From assembly GCA_002381485.1 (NCBI GenBank), contig DFTJ01000020.1, positions 15,560 through 21,990 of the forward strand: 6,431 nucleotides of DNA, given 5' to 3'. The notes beneath the pieces were generated by a model, which saw nothing but the letters and a program-made list of their open reading frames with translations, was not told the origin of the DNA and did not search any database. Positions within the stretch are counted from its first letter, which is position 1. Each line of letters begins with the position of its first letter. Positions 1 to 5,416 of this stretch are shown here, piece after piece. The stretch comes from Candidatus Saccharibacteria bacterium UBA4215 (GTDB taxonomy: Bacteria > Patescibacteriota > Saccharimonadia > Saccharimonadales > Saccharimonadaceae). The position numbers and the translations under genes were made by a program.

Positions 1-458
1 GTCTGGTTGTGAATCTCCATCACCAGACCCATCAGGTTCATAATGGCAGCCAAGAAGAAGATCATCACTAAGCTCATGAGGTCATAGACGCCTACCAATA
101 GAGAGATAGCCACCATCATAATCGAAGCTGACAACGAGTACTCAATCCAACGGCCGCGGTTAATACCCTGCTTCAGTTCCTTGTCGTAGCGCTTGCGGTA
201 GACGGTCGCAATCGTAAAGTGCGCAATTGCCGATAGGAAGAAGAACGAGGCAACCAGCCATGGTAGCGAGATGTCAAATAAGACGGTGGTATCAGCGAAC
301 AAAGACTGTGTTTGCGGCTCAAAGCCCAAGAAGGCACCGCTGACTGGCAAGGTGAAGTCCACGCTCAGAAGAACGATCACGAAGCCCTGGATAAGATGTA
401 AAAATCCAGCAATAATATTTAATATATTGAGCTGTTTAGGGGAGATTTTTTTACTCAT
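1..458 (-). CDS. Heliorhodopsin (N-terminal 152 residues; cut by left edge)
   Basis: Seven-helix retinal protein of the heliorhodopsin family; these are not ion pumps and have an inverted topology (N-terminus in the cytoplasm). Visible: TM1 about 11-32, a long polar TM1-TM2 loop (33-62), TM2 about 63-86, TM3 about 104-126 and TM4 about 128-149. The TM3 motif RWIEYSLSASIMM is a family hallmark; Glu106 matches the Schiff-base counterion (E107 of HeR 48C12), and His21 and His80 match the two conserved internal histidines. The retinal-binding lysine of TM7 lies beyond the window, so the gene's completeness is unknown. ATG at 456-458 directly precedes the helical N-terminus (MSKKISPKQLN). No Shine-Dalgarno; a TATAGT box six bases upstream suggests a leaderless mRNA. 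Divergent from a photolyase gene 49 bases away. Family call is by recalled motifs, not a search. Confidence 0.9.
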   Translation of the reverse strand, partial: MSKKISPKQLNILNIIAGFLHLIQGFVIVLLSVDFTLPVSGAFLGFEPQTQSLFADTTVLFDISLPWLVASFFFLSAIAHFTIATVYRKRYDKELKQGINRGRWIEYSLSASIMMVAISLLVGVYDLMSLVMIFFLAAIMNLMGLVMEIHNQ

Positions 459-464
459 ACCATT

Positions 465-470
465 ACTATA
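465..470 (-). promoter_or_regulatory. Putative -10 box of heliorhodopsin gene
   Basis: On the minus strand TATAGT lies six bases before the ATG, so transcription would start at or next to the start codon. No good -35 hexamer is visible 17 bases upstream (ATCGAT there). Confidence 0.5.
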
Positions 471-493
471 CACCCATTCTTTGCAAAATCGAT

Positions 494-499
494 TATGAT
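494..499 (+). promoter_or_regulatory. Putative -10 box of photolyase gene
   Basis: TATGAT lies eight bases before the photolyase ATG; an overlapping alternative is GATAAT (497-502), five bases before it. Either puts the transcript start at the start codon. The expected -35 position (471-476) directly abuts the heliorhodopsin -10 box, so polymerase could hardly occupy both promoters at once. Confidence 0.5.
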
Positions 500-507
500 A
501 ATAGGGT

Positions 508-1932
508 ATGCAAAACTCCCGAATCGCCCAACTCAACAAACATGAATTCAATGGCTCGAGTGTCGTCTACGTCATGTCACGCGACCAGCGCGTACAGGAT
601 AACCACGCCCTCATCGCCGCCCAATTACTGGCCATCGAGCACAAAGTTCCGCTGTATGTCTTCTTTAACCTCCGAGCGGTTTCTGGGCGATCACGCGAGC
701 ACTACCAGTTCATGCTCGATGGCCTGAAGGAAGTCGCCACTTCTCTTGCGTCCCTCGACATTCCTTTTGTGCTGCGCAAGGGTGATGCCATCAAGAATAT
801 TCTCGCGTTTGCCGATGAGGTCGAAGCCGGCGCACTCTTCTTCGATTTCAGCCCCCTAAAGGGCCCCCGTAAAATAGCCTCGTCAGTTGCCGAATCATTC
901 TCTGGAATAGTCAATGTCGTCGACACCCACAATATCATTCCCGTCTGGATTGCTTCAGACAAGCAAGAGTTTGCCGCCCACACCATGCGGCGCAAAGTCC
1001 ATAAATATCTTGAAAACTACCTCAAAGAACCCCTTGCGGTTGCTACCCACAAGACGCCTCCGCCTCACTCACCTACATCAATGAGTTTTTCAGAAGCCCA
1101 CCAGTTTATCCAAGACATACCCGCTGCTGGCATTACCATCGATGCCAAGCCAGGCGAAAAAGCCGCCCATGCCCACCTGAAGAAGTTCCTGACCCACCAT
1201 CTGACAAACTACGCAGTCGGACATAACGACATTGCCGAGGATCAGCAAAGTCGCCTGAGTCCCTACCTCCACTACGGCCAGTTATCCAGCCTGCGTGTCG
1301 CACTCGAGGCCATTAAGATCACTGATCGCCGCCCGTTATTGTTTGAAGAGGTAAAGCTGGCCAGCCCCGGCGAAGACCCCTCGGCGTACGACGGCATGAA
1401 CGCACTGCTCGAAGAGATGGTGGTACGCAAAGAGCTAGCTGATAACTTCTGCTTCTATGCGGACGACTACCGGTCACTTTCATCTGGACCAAAATGGGCG
1501 CAGCAATCACTGGCCGAACATGCCGCCGACCCGCGCGAATTCATCTACAGCCGCAAGCAATGGGAAGATGCCATAACCCATGACGCATCATGGAATGCTG
1601 CCCAAAACCAGCTTCGCAAAACCGGAAAAATACACGGCTACATGCGCATGTATTGGGCGAAGAAAATGCTGGAGTGGTCCGAAAGTCCCGAGCAAGCTCT
1701 GGCGGACTGCATATACTTAAACGACAAATACTCAGTTGATGGCGGCGACCCGAATGGCTACGTCGGCATTCTGTGGTCCATTGTTGGCCTGCACGATCGC
1801 CCGTGGTTCGAACGTCCCGTCTTCGGGAAAATACGCTACATGAACGAAGGCGGCTTGATGCGCAAATACGACGTAAAGAGTTACACTAATCGTTGGCTCA
1901 GCCCAATACCTTTAAAATCGTCACAGACGTAG
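508..1932 (+). CDS. phr: Class II CPD deoxyribodipyrimidine photolyase
   Basis: Cytoplasmic flavoprotein that splits UV-induced cyclobutane pyrimidine dimers using blue/near-UV light (EC 4.1.99.3). The 474 residues fit class II enzymes. Order: N-terminal alpha/beta domain with the class II signature YVMSRDQRVQDNHAL (21-35) and FDFSPL (112-117), then the helical FAD domain with RLSPYLHYGQ (249-258), GYMRMYWAKK, DGGDPNGY (411-418) and a conserved end (GKIRYMNEGG). Trp362, Trp383 and Trp390 have the same spacing as W360/W381/W388, the electron-transfer tryptophans of Methanosarcina mazei photolyase as I recall it, so the enzyme looks functional. ATG at 508 has no usable Shine-Dalgarno (AGGG is only two bases away) and sits just after a -10 box, suggesting leaderless expression. 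The 3' end overlaps yaaA on the other strand by 52 bases. Ends in TAG. Confidence 0.96.
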   Translation: MQNSRIAQLNKHEFNGSSVVYVMSRDQRVQDNHALIAAQLLAIEHKVPLYVFFNLRAVSGRSREHYQFMLDGLKEVATSLASLDIPFVLRKGDAIKNILAFADEVEAGALFFDFSPLKGPRKIASSVAESFSGIVNVVDTHNIIPVWIASDKQEFAAHTMRRKVHKYLENYLKEPLAVATHKTPPPHSPTSMSFSEAHQFIQDIPAAGITIDAKPGEKAAHAHLKKFLTHHLTNYAVGHNDIAEDQQSRLSPYLHYGQLSSLRVALEAIKITDRRPLLFEEVKLASPGEDPSAYDGMNALLEEMVVRKELADNFCFYADDYRSLSSGPKWAQQSLAEHAADPREFIYSRKQWEDAITHDASWNAAQNQLRKTGKIHGYMRMYWAKKMLEWSESPEQALADCIYLNDKYSVDGGDPNGYVGILWSIVGLHDRPWFERPVFGKIRYMNEGGLMRKYDVKSYTNRWLSPIPLKSSQT

Positions 1933-2657
1933 GCAGGCTCCGATGGAGTGCTTTGTGTTGGATCGTAGCGATACCCTAAATCGTCAAATTCTTCCAGCCC
2001 GTCAGCAGACGGCAGGCCCCGGCGTATCAACCAGCGGGCATACGCACCGCGCGCAATCTTGGCGTGCACGACCACAAAGCGCGGTTCGCTACCATTGACG
2101 CGACTCAAGAACCGGGGCGTCACTACCCGCGCGCCATCAATATGTGGCAGCACTAGCCGCTGATACTCAACCGAAGTCAAGTTAATAATAGGCCCAGACA
2201 GCGGCAATGTCTCGGCCAGCTTTCCGCCCCAATAGGTGTATAGATTTTTATAAGGTTCATCAGGTAGACGATAGCCAGCCTCTATGCGATATGGGACAAC
2301 ACCGTCATACGGCCGAAGTATCCCATACAGCCCAGATAGCAGGCGCAAATGCTTCTGCGCAAACTTCTTGTCAGATTCGCTGAACTCCAGTGCCCGCAAG
2401 CCGCTATAGATATCGCCGCGAAAGGTCTCGACGGCCGGCGACTGCTCTCCGCCTGGGCTCCACTGTGCCATCAGGGCTACTGTTTCATCGGCCAGCTTTT
2501 CTGAAACGTGCATTACCTTAGCAATCGTTTTTGGCGACAAGCTTTGTACATATCCCGCTAGACTCCCGGCTTCGCTAAGGAATTCAGGACGACTGAGCGG
2601 ACGGCTGGCAGCGACCGGCACCATTGTTTTCGATGAGTGCAGTAGAATCGTAATCAT
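1881..2657 (-). CDS. yaaA: Peroxide stress protein YaaA (DUF328/UPF0246)
   Basis: YaaA lowers intracellular free iron under peroxide stress and so limits Fenton damage; a DNA-binding fold has been reported for the E. coli protein. 258 residues, the same length as E. coli YaaA. Family motifs: start MITILLHSSKTM, FRGDIYSGL (79-87), LSGLYGILRPYD (107-118), PYRIEAGYRL (122-131), INLTSVEY (158-165) and HAKIARGAYARW (198-209). The frame is open upstream to 2786, but the family begins at the ATG at 2655-2657, seven bases after a TATACT box; the upstream residues are not family-like. About 14 residues after the usual family end (near 244) are additional and are encoded inside the 52-base overlap with the convergent photolyase gene. 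No terminator is visible between the two. Ends in TAA. Confidence 0.93.
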   Translation of the reverse strand: MITILLHSSKTMVPVAASRPLSRPEFLSEAGSLAGYVQSLSPKTIAKVMHVSEKLADETVALMAQWSPGGEQSPAVETFRGDIYSGLRALEFSESDKKFAQKHLRLLSGLYGILRPYDGVVPYRIEAGYRLPDEPYKNLYTYWGGKLAETLPLSGPIINLTSVEYQRLVLPHIDGARVVTPRFLSRVNGSEPRFVVVHAKIARGAYARWLIRRGLPSADGLEEFDDLGYRYDPTQSTPSEPAYVCDDFKGIGLSQRLV

Positions 2658-2664
2658 ACTCTTT

Positions 2665-2670
2665 AGTATA
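2665..2670 (-). promoter_or_regulatory. Putative -10 box of yaaA
   Basis: On the minus strand TATACT is seven bases before the yaaA ATG, giving a predicted transcript start at the start codon. It supports the 258-residue protein over the longer open frame. Confidence 0.6.
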
Positions 2671-2690
2671 CGATGCCACCCCCGATATGG

Positions 2691-2696
2691 TATACT
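2691..2696 (+). promoter_or_regulatory. Putative extended -10 box of 30-codon gene
   Basis: TATACT preceded by TGG (an extended -10, TGn) lies seven bases before the ATG at 2704, the same spacing as for yaaA and the DM13 gene. Confidence 0.6.
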
Positions 2697-2703
2697 ATTG
2701 GAT

Positions 2704-2796
2704 ATGGCAAAACACAAGAACTGGCACGGCGCATCGCGCAAACGCATTTTGAAGAAGAAATTAAAAAGTCTGAAACTTAAAAGCAAAGTCCTATAA
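2704..2796 (+). CDS. Basic 30-residue microprotein, function unknown
   Basis: Thirty codons, ATG at 2704, TAA at 2794-2796. The product begins MAKHKNWHGASRKR and ends in a lysine/leucine-rich stretch; it has ten Lys, two Arg, two His and no acidic residue (net charge about +12), as expected for an RNA-binding or ribosome-associated peptide. I recognise no family; tiny ribosomal proteins such as bTHX are similar in character but not in sequence. Support for a real gene comes from the signals: an extended -10 TATACT exactly seven bases before the ATG, as at yaaA and the DM13 gene, and an intrinsic terminator starting five bases after the stop. Alternatives: a small RNA of about 120 bases that is open by chance, or a membrane-active peptide. 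Confidence 0.68.
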   Translation: MAKHKNWHGASRKRILKKKLKSLKLKSKVL

Positions 2797-2800
2797 CAGA

Positions 2801-2826
2801 AAACGACTCACCGCGAGTCGTTTTTG
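2801..2826. terminator. Bidirectional intrinsic terminator
   Basis: Nine-base stem AAACGACTC (2801-2809) and GAGTCGTTT (2815-2823) with loop ACCGC. T-rich on the plus side (run 2821-2825) and A-rich on the left, so it can end both the rightward microprotein transcript and the leftward ABC-F transcript (stop at 2845). Confidence 0.85.
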
Positions 2827-2844
2827 ATTTGTTGCAACTATTCG

Positions 2845-4482
2845 TTATTGCGCGCCGATCTTCAGCACCTCGCCGTCGAACTTATCGCGGAAGTAGCCAT
2901 CATGGCTGACGTAGATAATTGCACCAGAATATTTCCCAAGTGCTGTCTCCAGCTCTTCAATACTTGGAAGGTCAAGGTGATTCGTCGGTTCGTCCAAAAT
3001 CAGTAGCTGCGGATCATTAGCCAGCATGGTGATTAACTGAAATCGCGCCTTCTGGCCACCACTCAAATTCTTAATTGGAATCTTGCCATCGCCTTCGTTG
3101 AAAAGATAGTCGCTCATAATCGAACGAATTTTCGTGGTCGAAATGCTTAAACCACGCGATAAGTACATCTCTTCAATCGCCGCTTCCAGCGGAAGATTAA
3201 AGTAGGTCGGGGATACCTCTTGTTCATAGATACCAACCCGAATCTGTTTATCCAGCGTCAGCTCACCGTCAAAACGAGTCGCACTGCCCGTTCCCAGAAT
3301 CTCTTTAATCAACGTCGTCTTACCGGCGCCGTTTCGACCACGAAATTCCATCGCTTCGCCTTCACGGAGGTCGATATTCAAGCCAGTAAACAATGGCGTG
3401 TCATACCCCAAGCTCAGGTTACGAGCCGACACCAACACGTGCTTGCTACGCGATTCATCATTCTTTAGATTAATGCGGACATTCTTTGCCTTGAACTTTT
3501 CGTACTGCCCAGCAGTCTTGTAGTTAAGGTTTGATACAGATTCTTTATCGATCCAGAACGTCGGCTTTTGACGAGTTTCAAGCTCAGCCAGTTCCTTGCG
3601 CGAATTCTCTTCCAGGCGCTTAAACCGCTGAATAGTGCTCGGGTTTCTTGATTTCTCTTTAAACCGTTGGTATTCAATCACCTTCGCTTTGAGGTTCTTG
3701 ATCCGCTTCTCGACCATCTCAAAATCGTTCATCTGCGTACCCGTTGTCACGGCATTCTGCTTTAGGTAGGCATCGTAATTGCCCTTAAAACTGGCCGAGC
3801 CGCCGTCTTTTAATTCAATGATACGATCGACTTCACGCAGAACATCGCGGTCGTGGGTAATCACCAGGACCGACTCGCGGGCTTGTTTCAACCAATCAAT
3901 AAACTGCTGTTTTGCGATGTAGTCCATGTGGTTTGTGGGTTCATCAATCAATGCCAGCTGTGCTTGGGAGTGCATAATCTTAACTACTTCAACCAGCCGC
4001 TTCTGGCCACCTGAAAGTGTCCGAAACGGACGGTGCGCAACATCAGGCAGCTGAAAATTGTCTAACTCGCGCTCAATCTGCTCTTCAATTTGATAAAAGC
4101 CTTTGTCATCAAAGCGCTGAATGGCCTCGCTATACTGATTGATCTTATTCAAGTCATCGCCCATCGTCATCGGATAGGTTTCGATGACGTGGCTCAGGTC
4201 GGCATACTCCGGCAAACCTTCCAGCACATACTGCAGGACTGTCTGCTCGCCGACATCATGATGTTCTTGTTTGGTTGCTACAACAACTGATCCCGGCTTA
4301 AACACAATCTCGCCGGTAAAGTCTTTATCCGTGCCCGCCAGCACGCCAAACAATGTCGACTTGCCGACACCATTTCGCCCAATGACACCAATCTTTTCGG
4401 CATCATTAATAGTAAACCGGACGTTGGACATTAAAGATTTTGGACCGAAAGATTTTTCGGAGATAGTAATATTTGCAATCAT
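2845..4482 (-). CDS. ABC-F family ATPase (ribosome-associated, twin NBD)
   Basis: Soluble protein with two ATPase domains and no membrane domain; ABC-F proteins act at the ribosomal E site as translation factors or antibiotic-resistance proteins. 545 residues. NBD1: Walker A GRNGVGKST (35-43), signature LSGGQ (156-160), Walker B LALIDEP (176-182), His210. A charged linker, about 240-330, corresponds to the P-site tRNA-interaction region. NBD2: Walker A GRNGAGKTT (382-390), LSGGQ (473-477), LLILDEPTNHLD (493-504), His527. Both catalytic glutamates (181, 498) are present, so both sites look active. The subfamily cannot be assigned by eye; nothing specifically indicates drug resistance. ATG at 4480-4482 is six bases after the stop of the DM13 gene, with no clear Shine-Dalgarno or own promoter, so coupled translation on a shared mRNA is likely. 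Ends in TAA before the bidirectional terminator. Confidence 0.95.
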   Translation of the reverse strand: MIANITISEKSFGPKSLMSNVRFTINDAEKIGVIGRNGVGKSTLFGVLAGTDKDFTGEIVFKPGSVVVATKQEHHDVGEQTVLQYVLEGLPEYADLSHVIETYPMTMGDDLNKINQYSEAIQRFDDKGFYQIEEQIERELDNFQLPDVAHRPFRTLSGGQKRLVEVVKIMHSQAQLALIDEPTNHMDYIAKQQFIDWLKQARESVLVITHDRDVLREVDRIIELKDGGSASFKGNYDAYLKQNAVTTGTQMNDFEMVEKRIKNLKAKVIEYQRFKEKSRNPSTIQRFKRLEENSRKELAELETRQKPTFWIDKESVSNLNYKTAGQYEKFKAKNVRINLKNDESRSKHVLVSARNLSLGYDTPLFTGLNIDLREGEAMEFRGRNGAGKTTLIKEILGTGSATRFDGELTLDKQIRVGIYEQEVSPTYFNLPLEAAIEEMYLSRGLSISTTKIRSIMSDYLFNEGDGKIPIKNLSGGQKARFQLITMLANDPQLLILDEPTNHLDLPSIEELETALGKYSGAIIYVSHDGYFRDKFDGEVLKIGAQ

Positions 4483-4488
4483 GACACG

Positions 4489-5010
4489 TTAAACCGAGGC
4501 AGCTCCGAACGACACCGAAAATGCACGGCACCACAAGACAACCGAAGCGTATTCATCAACATTAGCTGGCAAGATGTACTCTTGGCCGCCAGTAAAACTT
4601 TTTATTAGTCCCAGCGAAACAGGGTCTTCGACTACTCCACCGTCTTCAATCACATTATTTTTCGCAAGGTACACCAGCACATCAGGGCCTATGCTGGACG
4701 AAAAGTCATCACTCAAAACAAGGCGGCGGTCTTCACCCCTCGTGATGATCTCAGCTGTTCCGTTCACGGTGTAGCCATTCAGACTTTCAAAGGTCCCCGT
4801 CCTTACTACTGTCTGCTCTTCAGGCTCTTCTGATTGAGCAAGTTGCTGGGTAGTTGGATCGGCCGCAACAGGTGTTTGGTCAACCGTCATGATATCCCGT
4901 GAGGCATACAGGTTATAGGCGACAAATCCAGCCACCGCAACCAAAAGTACGCCGAGTGCAATCCGGCGAATTAGTTTTGCTTTTGAGAGTGGCTTCTTAA
5001 CTGTCTTCAC
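4489..5010 (-). CDS. Membrane-anchored DM13-domain protein
   Basis: 173 residues: short basic N-terminus (KKPLSKAKLIRR), one transmembrane helix at about 17-35, an acidic, Pro/Gln-containing linker (about 40-66), then a DM13 domain (about 70-173). DM13 features: GTFESLNGYTVNGTAEI, a GPDVLVYL core (108-115), GGQEYILP (141-148) and the C-terminal WCRAFSVSFG with the conserved Cys161. DM13 domains are proposed to take part in extracytoplasmic redox reactions; the exact function is not established. The domain should lie outside the membrane. The start is GTG (5008-5010): a TAG stop lies in frame two codons upstream and the next ATG (residue 41) would lose the membrane anchor. TATACT seven bases upstream suggests leaderless expression. 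Forms an operon with the ABC-F gene six bases downstream; no functional link between them is known to me. Confidence 0.88.
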   Translation of the reverse strand: MKTVKKPLSKAKLIRRIALGVLLVAVAGFVAYNLYASRDIMTVDQTPVAADPTTQQLAQSEEPEEQTVVRTGTFESLNGYTVNGTAEIITRGEDRRLVLSDDFSSSIGPDVLVYLAKNNVIEDGGVVEDPVSLGLIKSFTGGQEYILPANVDEYASVVLWCRAFSVSFGAASV

Positions 5011-5017
5011 TTGCTAC

Positions 5018-5023
5018 AGTATA
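5018..5023 (-). promoter_or_regulatory. Putative extended -10 box of DM13/ABC-F operon
   Basis: On the minus strand TGC-TATACT (extended -10) lies seven bases before the GTG start, inside the 33-base gap after the Gre-like gene. It suggests the DM13/ABC-F pair has its own transcript, starting at the GTG. Confidence 0.6.
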
Positions 5024-5043
5024 GCACGGCACCTCTGTAAAAC

Positions 5044-5334
5044 CTACGTGCGCGGCTTGGTGCTTGCTGGCCACTCGATAAACTCAATTAGTAAGTCATG
5101 CCGAAAGAAAACTTTCTCGCCCTTCATCTTTCCAATTAAAATCTGAGCCAGCTGGTCATCAGGTGCCAATACTGTGACGGGCGCATGCGCATGAAGCGTC
5201 GGCTGTTCATTTTGCTCAGCCGAAATATAGTAATGTTCGCGCTCATCTGTCGAGACATTCGCTAACGTCACCAGAGCACCGGTATCTATCCGTTTTGTGT
5301 TGTCGTCAAGTCGAGTGTGATCGTTACTAAGCAT
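5044..5334 (-). CDS. GreA/GreB C-terminal-domain (Rnk-like) protein
   Basis: 96 residues resembling the C-terminal FKBP-like domain of transcript-cleavage factors GreA/GreB: IDTGALVTLAN (16-26), a YYIS strand (35-38), a PDDQLAQILIGKMKGEKVFF stretch (58-77) equivalent to the Gre SPLGKALLGKKVGD motif, and a final LLIEFIEW strand (81-88). The N-terminal coiled coil with the acidic tip that promotes RNA cleavage is absent; only about 15 polar residues precede the domain. It could therefore bind RNA polymerase without stimulating cleavage, as Rnk and similar Gre-like regulators do, but this is inference. ATG at 5332-5334 lies within a palindrome and has no Shine-Dalgarno; TACTCT eight bases upstream may give a leaderless mRNA. 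Followed 33 bases later by the DM13 gene with its own promoter. Ends in TAG. Confidence 0.75.
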   Translation of the reverse strand: MLSNDHTRLDDNTKRIDTGALVTLANVSTDEREHYYISAEQNEQPTLHAHAPVTVLAPDDQLAQILIGKMKGEKVFFRHDLLIEFIEWPASTKPRT

Positions 5335-5355
5335 ATGCTTCTAGAGTAGCATATG
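5329..5355. repeat. 12-base palindrome and repeated AGCATATG at Gre-like gene start
   Basis: AAGCATATGCTT (5329-5340) is a perfect 12-base palindrome containing the start codon. AGCATATG occurs again at 5348-5355, 18 bases away, next to the putative -10 box. The arrangement suits an operator but could be chance. Confidence 0.4.
5343..5348 (-). promoter_or_regulatory. Putative extended -10 box of Gre-like gene
   Basis: On the minus strand TGC-TACTCT lies eight bases before the ATG. The hexamer is weaker than the other boxes in the window, but it keeps the same distance to the start and has the TGn extension. TATGCT, 13 bases before the ATG, is an alternative. Confidence 0.4.
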
Positions 5356-5365
5356 TTTGAGCCCG

Positions 5366-5403
5366 AAAAATAGGAAGGCCCCCGAGAAAAATCCTCGGGG
5401 GCC
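5366..5403 (-). terminator. Strong intrinsic terminator of coiled-coil protein gene
   Basis: Perfect ten-base GC-rich stem GGCCCCCGAG (5377-5386) and CTCGGGGGCC (5394-5403) with a seven-base loop. On the minus strand it is followed by a U-rich run (TATTTTT) five bases from the stem, and it lies 13 bases after the stop codon of the leftward gene. No T tract follows on the plus strand, so it acts leftward. Confidence 0.85.
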
Positions 5404-5416
5404 GTCCCTGTCCGTG

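Larger units (their letters stand above)
2664..2697. repeat. Inverted repeat carrying two divergent -10 boxes
   Basis: TAGTATAC (2664-2671) and GTATACTA (2690-2697) are perfect inverted 8-base arms separated by 18 bases. Each arm contains the -10 box of one divergent gene (yaaA leftward, the 30-codon gene rightward). The symmetry may only reflect two identical promoters facing away from each other, or it may also be an operator. Confidence 0.6.

Noticed and set aside
271..498. 75-codon plus-strand open frame
   Set aside because: It is antisense to the heliorhodopsin gene, whose motifs are clear, and has no start signal or recognisable product.
2658..2786. 43-residue N-terminal extension of YaaA on the minus strand
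   Set aside because: The family begins at the ATG at 2655-2657; the extension is not family-like, includes the promoter region, and overlaps the opposite-strand microprotein gene.
2704..2796. Microprotein as the ribosomal protein bTHX or an AURKAIP1/COX24-type protein
   Set aside because: Similar size and charge but no matching motif; left as unknown.
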